13,980 bases of DNA from Clostridia bacterium (lineage in GTDB: Bacteria; Bacillota; Clostridia; Christensenellales; DTU072), in NCBI GenBank assembly GCA_028699795.1, contig JAQVTZ010000023.1, positions 1 to 13,980 on the forward strand, written 5' to 3'. Of this stretch, positions 7,905-13,980 are shown piece after piece; position 1 is the stretch's first letter, and each line of letters begins with the position of its first letter. The notes under the pieces are model-generated. The model saw only the letters and a program-made list of their open reading frames with translations. It did no database searches and was not told the DNA's origin. Position numbers and translations under genes: made by a program.

Positions 7905-8816
7905 ATGAAAAAAGATTTATTAAAACTTGCAGACCTTTCCCCACAAGAGATTGTAGAAATATTAGATCTTGCGGATAAGCTCAAGAAAGAGCAGAAGCAA
8001 GGAATACCCCATAAGATACTGCAAGGAAAAACATTGGGAATGATATTTACCAAAGCATCCACCCGAACCAGAGTATCGTTTGAAGTAGGAATTTACCAAT
8101 TGGGAGGCATCGCGCTTTATCTTAATGGGAACGATATCCAACTCGGCAGAGGCGAGCCGATACGCGATACGGCAAGGGTGCTGAGCAGATATCTTGACGG
8201 GATCATGATAAGAACCTACAAACAACGCGATGTCGAAGAGCTTGCGCGCTTTAGCACGATTCCCATAATTAACGGGCTTACCGATTATTGCCATCCCTGC
8301 CAAGTGCTTGCAGATTTACAAACGATAAGAGAATATAAGGGCGATTTAAAAGGCTTAAAACTTGCTTATATCGGCGACGGAAACAATATGGCCAATTCTC
8401 TTATTGTGGGATGCATAAAAATGGGAATGAAAATAGCAATCGCTTGTCCCGCGAATTACCGTCCCGATGCGCAAATCATCCAATGGGGAAAAGAAAGCGG
8501 ATTGCTAGAGCTTACCGAAGAGCCGAAGAAAGCCGCCGCGAACGCGGATGTATTTTATACCGATGTTTGGGCAAGCATGGGACAGGAGAGCGAAACCGCG
8601 TTGCGTAAAGAGGCGTTTGCAAAGTATTATATTGATGCAAAACTGATGAAATACGCCCAAAAAGACGCGATGGTATTACACTGCCTACCCGCCCACAGGG
8701 AAGAGGAAATCACGGGTGAAGTGTTCGAAGAACACCGCGCCGAAATTTTCGACGAAGCCGAAAACCGTTTGCATGCGCAAAAAGCGGTCATGGTCAAATT
8801 AATGTGTGATAAGTAA
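7905..8816 (+). CDS. argF: Ornithine carbamoyltransferase
   Basis: It transfers the carbamoyl group from carbamoyl phosphate to ornithine, giving citrulline, the substrate of ArgG. The 303 residues are typical. The carbamoyl-phosphate motif STRTR is at 52-56, HPCQ at 130-133, the ornithine-binding DVWASMGQE at 220-228 and HCLPAHR at 259-265. The start has TTGGAGCG about seven bases upstream. A catabolic (arcB) role is possible on sequence alone, but the position behind argG and argH, with no arcA or arcC, favours biosynthesis. With this gene the cluster covers ornithine to arginine; the genes making ornithine are not in the window. Confidence 0.95.
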   Translation: MKKDLLKLADLSPQEIVEILDLADKLKKEQKQGIPHKILQGKTLGMIFTKASTRTRVSFEVGIYQLGGIALYLNGNDIQLGRGEPIRDTARVLSRYLDGIMIRTYKQRDVEELARFSTIPIINGLTDYCHPCQVLADLQTIREYKGDLKGLKLAYIGDGNNMANSLIVGCIKMGMKIAIACPANYRPDAQIIQWGKESGLLELTEEPKKAAANADVFYTDVWASMGQESETALRKEAFAKYYIDAKLMKYAQKDAMVLHCLPAHREEEITGEVFEEHRAEIFDEAENRLHAQKAVMVKLMCDK

Positions 8817-8853
8817 TCTTTGACCAGTCGAGTTTATCCCAAAGGTATCGCTA

Positions 8854-8880
8854 CCGCTCAAGATGATCATTGTTAAGCGG
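8854..8880. other. Imperfect hairpin between the convergent genes
   Basis: CCGCT-CAA pairs with TTG-(TTA)-AGCGG around an eight-base loop, in the 124-base gap between argF and the convergent flavodoxin-like gene. Neither strand has a following U-tract, so a terminator role for argF or for the opposite gene is only possible. I see no stronger terminator in 8817-8940. Confidence 0.3.
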
Positions 8881-8940
8881 AAATATATCCTTTTCCATAT
8901 TTGTAATTTATCCTTATTTCAATTAACACTCCATTTTAGA

Positions 8941-9453
8941 CTACAGTGTTTTACAACGCTCCAACATCGGTTGTAATTTGTCGGCGGAAACATAATCCTT
9001 AGAATGACGGATGGCGTCCAGCATTTCTTCCGCTTGCTCTTTGGGCATCATGGACTCTTTGCCGTTTTTGATGCTGCTTGCGACCACTTTGCCCATAATT
9101 TTCATGGCAACTTTATTAAAACCGCGAAGCTTGCCCATATCGAATCCGCCTTGCAAATAAAAGGCCGGAAGGTCTGCCAATTTATTTTGTTTTACAAGAT
9201 TGTTTTGATTTTTTTCGGTATATCTGCCCATTCCGACGCCACCGACGGCTTTCACTTCGTAAAGCCTCATCGCTTTAGAGAGCCCCTTGATAAAACCTGC
9301 CGAAACCCATCCCATATAGATAATTTCGGAGCCTTTGGATAGTTTGTTTGCCGCATCTTTTAGCGTCATCGCCTGTACATCTAGTTCGGCCGAGAGCATT
9401 TCGGCATACTTTTTTGTAAAACCCGTTTCTGATACATATACAATTGCGTCCAT
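8941..9453 (-). CDS. Flavodoxin-domain protein
   Basis: The 170-residue product starts MDAIVYVSETGFTKKYAEML. A short beta strand leading into S-E-T-G-F-T-K-K-Y-A is the FMN phosphate-binding loop pattern of flavodoxins (T/S-x-T-G-x-T). The segment GSEIIYMGWVSAG is the usual second conserved strand and loop. There is no signal peptide or membrane segment, so it is probably a cytosolic FMN protein. Length and pattern resemble the flavodoxin-domain (HemG-like) group of Firmicutes more than a classical electron-carrier flavodoxin. The C-terminal part (about 100-170) is basic and not strongly diagnostic. The start is set by AAGGAG eight bases upstream, and it ends with TAG. Its neighbour on the same strand is pyruvate:ferredoxin oxidoreductase, which can reduce flavodoxins, but a terminator separates them, so partnership is a guess. 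Confidence 0.75.
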   Translation of the reverse strand: MDAIVYVSETGFTKKYAEMLSAELDVQAMTLKDAANKLSKGSEIIYMGWVSAGFIKGLSKAMRLYEVKAVGGVGMGRYTEKNQNNLVKQNKLADLPAFYLQGGFDMGKLRGFNKVAMKIMGKVVASSIKNGKESMMPKEQAEEMLDAIRHSKDYVSADKLQPMLERCKTL

Positions 9454-9477
9454 TGTCTATCTCCTTAAGTTTTAGAA

Positions 9478-9486
9478 ATTATAGCA
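9478..9486 (-). promoter_or_regulatory. Extended -10 promoter of the flavodoxin-like gene
   Basis: On the minus strand TGC followed by TATAAT forms an extended -10 element, about 25 bases before the ATG at 9453. The region 17-18 bases further upstream is only A+T-rich (ATTATT) and gives no good -35. The extended -10 would compensate for this. Confidence 0.55.
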
Positions 9487-9570
9487 CAATCCCGATAGAG
9501 AATAATAAAAAATTTTGTCTTTTCTTCACACATCGGCGTAATGTCATGGTTTATAATCGCGATGATATCT

Positions 9571-9604
9571 AAAAAAAGCCCCCGCGCGAAATCGTACGGG
9601 GGCT
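9571..9604 (-). terminator. Strong intrinsic terminator of the pyruvate oxidoreductase gene
   Basis: On the minus strand AGCCCCCG pairs perfectly with CGGGGGCT, followed directly by a run of T residues (the A-run 9571-9577 on the plus strand). It lies 20 bases after the stop codon at 9624. It separates this gene from the downstream flavodoxin-like gene. Confidence 0.93.
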
Positions 9605-9623
9605 GTGTTGCTAAACGGTATTG

Positions 9624-12600
9624 TTATTTGGAAGCGAGAGTTTTGTAGGAGTTGTACCTCTCTTTGGCTTCTTGCTCGTTTCTTTCGAAAAGTTTTTCTG
9701 CCATAGCGGGGTTTTGCTTCATCAAACTTGCGTATCTGATTTCGCCCGTAAGGAAATCTTTGTATTCGCCAGCGGGTTCTTTGCTGTCCAAGGTGAAGGG
9801 ATTTTTGCCTTCGTCTGCCAGCAGGGGATTGTAGCGATATAATTGCCAATAACCGCATTCGACGGCTTTTTTCATTTCTGCCATCGAATTGGACATATTG
9901 ACACCGTGGTTAATACAAGTGGCGTAAGCGATGATGAGTGAGGGCCCCTTGTAAGCTTCCGCTTCTTTGATTGCTTTAAGGAGTTGCGCTTGGTTGGCGC
10001 CCATGCTGACTTGCGCCACATAGACATAACCGTAACTCATGGCCATCATGCCGAGGTCTTTCTTTTTGGTTCGTTTTCCGCCTGCGGCAAATTTTGCGAT
10101 GGAAGCCGTGGGGGTCGCTTTGCTGGCTTGTCCGCCCGTGTTGGAATAAAGCTCGGTGTCGAGAACCAAAATGTTGACATCTTCGTTCATGGCAAGCACA
10201 TGGTCGAGACCGCCGTAACCGATATCGTAGGCCCAACCGTCTCCGCCGAAAATCCAAACGGATTTCTTTACAAGACAGTCTTTATCTTGCAGAATCTCTT
10301 TGCAAAGAGCGTTGTCCTTGCAGTTTTCTACAACCTTAAGCAGATTGTCCGAGGCGGTTTTGCTTGCCTCGCCGTCGTCCATGGCAGAAATCCATGCGTC
10401 GCAGGCGGCTTTGCCTTCGGTGTTGCCCGAGGTTGCAAACTCGTCGCCGAGGGCGGCAATGCTCTGCATCAATTTTTCTCTTCTTTGGGTGTAGGCAAGA
10501 TTCATGCCGTAACCGAATTCGGCGTTGTCTTCGAACAGCGAATTCGCCCATGCGGGACCGTGACCTTTACTATTTACGGTATAGGGGCAGGTGGGTGCCG
10601 AACCGCCGTAAATGCTGGAGCATCCCGTCGCGTTGGCAATGACCATTCTGTCGCCGAACAACTGTGTAACCAGTTTCACATAAGGGGTTTCGCCGCAACC
10701 CGCGCATGCGCCGCTGAATTCGAACAGGGGCTTGCGGAACTGGCTGCCTTTAACGGTGTTGGTGTTGTAAACTTTGTCGGTTTCGGGCAAGTCAACCGCG
10801 TATTCGGCGTTTTTGGCGTCGAGTTCTAGAGAATCGGCAATGGGAATGAGTTCCAACGCTTTATTTTTGGCGGGGCAAACATTGACGCAACTGCCGCAAC
10901 CCGTGCAATCGAAGGGCGAAACCTGAATGCGGAACTCGTATCCTTTGAAACCGATAGCGGGTTTGGTGTCGAAGCTCTCGGGTTTGTTCGCAAGCTGTTC
11001 TGGCGTGGCAAGTACGGGACGGATGACGGCATGGGGGCACACATAAGCGCACTGGTTGCATTGGATGCAGTTTTCTTTAATCCATCTAGGCACCTTAACC
11101 GCGATACCGCGTTTTTCGTATTTGGTTGTCCCTACGGGAACAGAGCCGTCCGCATTAAAAGCGGATACGGGAAGTTTGTCACCTTCTTGCTTAAGAATGG
11201 GATTGACGACATCGTTAATATATTTGTCGCCCGTTACTTCGATAATAGAGGCGCCTTCGGTGGTGGTGGCCCAAGATTCGGGATAGTTGACTTCCTTGAG
11301 AGCGCTGATGGCCCCGTCTACCGCGGCGTAATTCATCATGACGATTTTGTCGCCCTTTCTGCCGTATGTCTTTTTGATTGCCTGTTTCATGTAGGTTTCG
11401 GCATCTTCGTAGGGGATAACGCCCGAAAGCTTAAAGAAAGCGGCCTGCATTACGGTATTGACGCCTTTGGTCGCGCCAATGGAACTAATCACTTTGTTGC
11501 CGTCCAGCGTGTAGAACTTCGCGCGCTTTTTGGCGATGGCGTTTTTGACCGCGGCGGGAAGCTCTTTGTCCATTTCTTCGGGGTTCCAAATACTGTTAAT
11601 GAGGAAGATGCCGCCTTCCTTTAGGTCGGAAACCATGTCGTAACGGAATAGATAGCTGGGGTTGTGGCAAGCGATAAAGTCGGCTTGGTCGATAAGATAA
11701 GTGGATTGAATCGGTTTGTCACCAAAACGCAAGTGGGAAATCGTAATCCCGCCGGATTTTTTGCTGTCATATACAAAATAGCCTTGGGCGTATTTGTTGG
11801 TATGGTCGCCGATAATTTTGATGCTGTTTTTGTTGGCGCCCACGGTGCCGTCGGAGCCAAGGCCGTAGAACTTGCAACAAATCGCGCCTGCTGGAGCGGC
11901 ATTGATAAACTCGTCTAAAGGCAGAGAAGTGCCCGATACATCGTCTTGAATGCCGACTGTGAAATTGTGTTTGTTCGCGCCGCCCATGTTTTTAAACACG
12001 GCGTTTACCATAGTGGGATTGAATTCTTTGCTGCCGAGGCCGTATCTTCCACCTAAAATGGTGATTGGTTTGCCTTCAAGCGCGGCGACGACATCAAGGA
12101 AAAGAGGTTCGCCGATGCTGCCGGGCTCTTTGGTTCTGTCTAACGCGGTTAGATACTTTGCGGTGGCGGGGATTGCTTCAACAAAATCTTTCACCGAGAA
12201 GGGACGGTAAAGTCTAACTTTAATAAGACCCACTTTTTGGCCTTTGGAGACAAGGTAGTTGACGGTTTCTTCGCAGGCTTCTGCGCCCGACCCCATCATG
12301 ATAATAACCTTTTCGGCATCGGGGGCGCCCACATAGTCGAACAAGTGATAGTTGCGACCGGTAAGACCGCTAACTTGTTTCATGCACTCTGCGACAATTG
12401 CAGGAGTCGCCTCGTAATAATTGTTGGCGGCTTCTCTGTTTTGGAAATAGATATCGGGATTTTGCGCCGTTCCCTTTTGGATAGGATGTTCGGGATTCAA
12501 GGCTCTTTTGCGGAAGTCCTCGATATCTTTCATATCTACAAACTGTTTCATATCTTCGTAGTCTGTAAGTTCGATTTTGGAAACTTCGTGGCTGGTGCGG

Positions 12601-13118
12601 AACCCGTCAAAAAAGTGCAGGAAAGGCACTTTGGACTTGAGCGTGGCAAGATGCGAAACCATAGCAAGGTCGTGGGCTTCTTGTACGGAGTTGGAAGCAA
12701 TCATGGCAAACCCTGTTTGGCGGCAAGCCATCACATCGGAATGGTCTCCGAAGATGCTTAAAGCGTGTGCGGCAAGCGCGCGGGCCGAAACATGAAAAAC
12801 ACAGGGCAACAATTCCCCAGCGATTTTATACATGTTGGGAATCATGAGAAGAAGACCTTGACTTGCCGTATATGTTGTGGTGAGAGCACCTGCGCAAAGC
12901 GAACCGTGCACTGCGCCCGCCGCGCCAGCTTCAGACTGCATTTCGGCGATTCTTAATTTTTGGCCAAACATATTTTTTACATCTTTGGCCGCCCATTCGT
13001 CGGCATATTCTCCCATCGGAGAGGACGGGGTTATCGGATAAATCGCGGCAACTTCGTTGAACGCATATGCTACATAGGAGGCGGCATAATTGCCGTCGAC
13101 TGTTATTTTTTTGCTCAT
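9624..13118 (-). CDS. nifJ: Pyruvate:ferredoxin (flavodoxin) oxidoreductase, single-chain
   Basis: It oxidatively decarboxylates pyruvate with coenzyme A to acetyl-CoA and CO2 and passes two electrons to ferredoxin or flavodoxin, the central pyruvate step of anaerobes. The 1164 residues are typical of the homodimeric single-chain enzyme. The N-terminal thiamine-domain motif YPITPSSPM is at 27-35. Two [4Fe-4S] motifs sit at Cys684/687/690/694 and Cys738/741/744/748. The third, catalytic-side cluster has Cys805, Cys808, Cys833 and Cys1068, so all twelve cluster cysteines are present. The thiamine diphosphate loop is GGDGWAYD (958-965), continuing to DTELYSNTGGQ (987-997). The start is fixed by GGAGG before the ATG at 13118. 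It has its own promoter and terminator, so it is probably monocistronic. An equivalent name is por. I see no anomaly. Confidence 0.97.
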   Translation of the reverse strand: MSKKITVDGNYAASYVAYAFNEVAAIYPITPSSPMGEYADEWAAKDVKNMFGQKLRIAEMQSEAGAAGAVHGSLCAGALTTTYTASQGLLLMIPNMYKIAGELLPCVFHVSARALAAHALSIFGDHSDVMACRQTGFAMIASNSVQEAHDLAMVSHLATLKSKVPFLHFFDGFRTSHEVSKIELTDYEDMKQFVDMKDIEDFRKRALNPEHPIQKGTAQNPDIYFQNREAANNYYEATPAIVAECMKQVSGLTGRNYHLFDYVGAPDAEKVIIMMGSGAEACEETVNYLVSKGQKVGLIKVRLYRPFSVKDFVEAIPATAKYLTALDRTKEPGSIGEPLFLDVVAALEGKPITILGGRYGLGSKEFNPTMVNAVFKNMGGANKHNFTVGIQDDVSGTSLPLDEFINAAPAGAICCKFYGLGSDGTVGANKNSIKIIGDHTNKYAQGYFVYDSKKSGGITISHLRFGDKPIQSTYLIDQADFIACHNPSYLFRYDMVSDLKEGGIFLINSIWNPEEMDKELPAAVKNAIAKKRAKFYTLDGNKVISSIGATKGVNTVMQAAFFKLSGVIPYEDAETYMKQAIKKTYGRKGDKIVMMNYAAVDGAISALKEVNYPESWATTTEGASIIEVTGDKYINDVVNPILKQEGDKLPVSAFNADGSVPVGTTKYEKRGIAVKVPRWIKENCIQCNQCAYVCPHAVIRPVLATPEQLANKPESFDTKPAIGFKGYEFRIQVSPFDCTGCGSCVNVCPAKNKALELIPIADSLELDAKNAEYAVDLPETDKVYNTNTVKGSQFRKPLFEFSGACAGCGETPYVKLVTQLFGDRMVIANATGCSSIYGGSAPTCPYTVNSKGHGPAWANSLFEDNAEFGYGMNLAYTQRREKLMQSIAALGDEFATSGNTEGKAACDAWISAMDDGEASKTASDNLLKVVENCKDNALCKEILQDKDCLVKKSVWIFGGDGWAYDIGYGGLDHVLAMNEDVNILVLDTELYSNTGGQASKATPTASIAKFAAGGKRTKKKDLGMMAMSYGYVYVAQVSMGANQAQLLKAIKEAEAYKGPSLIIAYATCINHGVNMSNSMAEMKKAVECGYWQLYRYNPLLADEGKNPFTLDSKEPAGEYKDFLTGEIRYASLMKQNPAMAEKLFERNEQEAKERYNSYKTLASK

Positions 13119-13177
13119 GTATAACCTCCATGAAAGAATGAATTATTTTATTGATAACTGTTTTTCAAACCTAAACT

Positions 13178-13206
13178 ATTATACTAGCATTGGTTAAGGA
13201 AGTCAA
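13178..13206 (-). promoter_or_regulatory. SigA promoter of the pyruvate oxidoreductase gene
   Basis: On the minus strand TTGACT (13206-13201) and TATAAT (13183-13178) are separated by exactly 17 bases, matching 11 of 12 consensus positions. The predicted start is near 13171, giving a leader of about 50 bases. No operator-like repeat is evident. Confidence 0.85.
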
Positions 13207-13320
13207 CAAATATCACTTTTTACTATTTAAAATGCGAAAAATTTAATGAAAAGTTTCTCTAATTATAAAATTTATTTTCAAATTATTCCAAAAAAATATA
13301 TTTTTTGAGGAACCGTATTG

Positions 13321-13326
13321 TATAAT
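13321..13326 (+). promoter_or_regulatory. Candidate -10 element of the phosphatase-like gene
   Basis: TATAAT stands 33 bases before the ATG at 13359, in a very A+T-rich stretch (13207-13330). At 17-18 bases upstream I see only A+T sequence and no good -35. The nearby TTGAGG (13305-13310) is too close to pair with it. The rest of 13119-13320 holds nothing beyond the opposite promoter. Confidence 0.4.
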
Positions 13327-13358
13327 ATAAAAAACATTGTAAAAACAGGGAGGAAACC

Positions 13359-13980
13359 ATGTCGCAAAAAACCAAAAGAAGAGTAATTATGTCCATCTGC
13401 GCGGCTGTCGCGCTGGCAATCTTTTTATGGGTGGCGGTTTTTGCAGTAACTTATTATCCGGCACGCGTCCGAGATTCCGCCAATTATATGGAAACATTAC
13501 AATCTATGACAATATACGATAACGAGGTGGAAGACGCCATCCCACAAACCGAATTGAGAAATATTATTGCAGACCATTTCGAAAACAACAACAGCGGTAA
13601 AGACCCCAAAGTTTTGTTTGTCGGATATGACGGGTGTCAAGCGGTTATCCCGTGACTCAATTTTGGTGCCGAAGACAGTGCGATTACAAGAGTAGCGCAA
13701 GAAGGCGGTATGTATTTTACTTATGCGGGAGGTGCCGAATCGGGAGATCAGCACACTTCTACCGCTCCCGGTTGGGCATCCATATTTACTGGCGTTTGGG
13801 CTACCAAACACGGCGTTTACGGTAACGGAAATGTCCTTAGCGAAGATACGAGAAGTATTATTTACGAATTAGGTTCCCGAGGTTTTGCCACCTCTTATTC
13901 GATAAGTTGGGCCACGCATATCAATAAGACATATAAAAAGGAAGTGGCTTCTGCCGCCGAAAACGATTACAGATCGGAAG
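13359..13980 (+). pseudogene. Membrane-anchored alkaline-phosphatase-superfamily hydrolase, interrupted by in-frame TGA; 3' end outside window
   Basis: The start ATG at 13359 follows GGGAGG. Residues 1-8 are basic, about 9-31 form one membrane segment or signal anchor, and the rest would face outside. KVLFVGYDG (84-92) is the first strand of the alkaline phosphatase/sulfatase/phosphodiesterase fold, with Asp91 as the likely metal ligand. Codon 99 is TGA (13653-13655). The same frame then continues without a stop to the window end with family-like sequence: AITRVAQEGG, YAGG, then STAPGWASIFTG (134-145) followed by KHGVYGNG. Thr135 aligns with the usual nucleophile position, and no sulfatase C-x-P-S-R motif is present. 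I read this as one gene broken by a nonsense codon, or a sequencing error, with recoding less likely. The family is clear at superfamily level only; the substrate is unknown. A restart at ATG 13710 would lose Asp91. Confidence 0.65.
13653..13655 (+). other. In-frame TGA within the phosphatase-like gene
   Basis: This single TGA separates residues 1-98 from at least 108 further in-frame codons that keep the family's motifs and order. The residues just before it (GCQAVIP) also look altered compared with the GCRADAL-type sequence I recall for relatives. This favours decay of the site over a single base-call error, but it rests on memory of the family. Confidence 0.7.

Noticed and set aside
8844..8880. 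Strong intrinsic terminator for argF
   Set aside because: The hairpins GGTA/TACC and CCGCT/AGCGG are present, but no U-tract follows on either strand. Kept only as a low-confidence stem-loop.
9984..12761. Plus-strand open frames of up to 281 codons opposite the pyruvate oxidoreductase
   Set aside because: They are shadows of the strongly conserved minus-strand enzyme, caused by its codon bias, with no ribosome sites or known motifs.
13305..13333. TTGAGG as -35 of the phosphatase-like gene
   Set aside because: It is only 10 bases from the good TATAAT. Paired at 17 bases it gives TAAAAA, which is weaker.
13653..13655. TGA read as tryptophan throughout the organism
   Set aside because: All long genes here use TGG for Trp and contain no in-frame TGA over several thousand codons.
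13653..13700. Selenocysteine insertion at the TGA
   Set aside because: No good SECIS stem-loop directly follows. The position is not the catalytic residue of the fold, and the best stem is only four pairs. Not excluded, but unsupported.
13634..13825. Separate small gene in another frame over the TGA region
   Set aside because: The family-like sequence lies in the original frame; the other frame gives a Cys/Arg-rich product with no resemblance to anything.

Overview
The window looks like a piece of the chromosome of an anaerobic, low-to-moderate G+C Firmicute, most likely a member of the Clostridia. The reasons are strong AGGAG-type ribosome sites, near-consensus SigA promoters in A+T-rich spacers, a single-chain pyruvate:ferredoxin oxidoreductase, a BspA-like leucine-rich-repeat surface protein and an argG-argH-argF cluster. 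This placement is inferred from gene content; no rRNA or other phylogenetic marker is present.

Layout. Bases 1-4679 (minus strand) are one uninterrupted reading frame of at least 1559 codons. It encodes a secreted or surface protein: signal/anchor segment, long BspA-type LRR region, an InlB-B-like repeat, then MBG/YDG-type modules arranged in a tandem super-repeat of about 745 bp. Its C-terminus lies outside the window. Bases 4680-5224 are a regulatory spacer that hides a 34-residue Asn-rich micro-gene (minus) followed by three consecutive hairpins, and two nearly identical palindromes exactly 50 bp apart in front of a perfect-consensus promoter. That promoter drives argG-argH-argF (plus, 5225-8816), which convert ornithine and carbamoyl phosphate through citrulline and argininosuccinate to arginine.

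A small flavodoxin-like protein (8941-9453, minus) converges on argF. Upstream of it, on the same strand but separated by a strong intrinsic terminator (9571-9604), is the 1164-residue pyruvate:ferredoxin/flavodoxin oxidoreductase (9624-13118), with its own near-consensus promoter. Diverging from it is a membrane-anchored alkaline-phosphatase-superfamily hydrolase (13359 to the window end, plus). Its frame is broken by a single TGA at codon 99, after which family-like coding sequence continues in the same frame to the end of the window.

The two central metabolic blocks (arginine synthesis and pyruvate oxidation) are ordinary. The points most worth a second look are the in-frame TGA, the micro-gene with its hairpin chain, the twin palindromes upstream of argG, and the higher-order repeat in the surface protein. 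I found no clear evidence of a wholly new multi-gene system.
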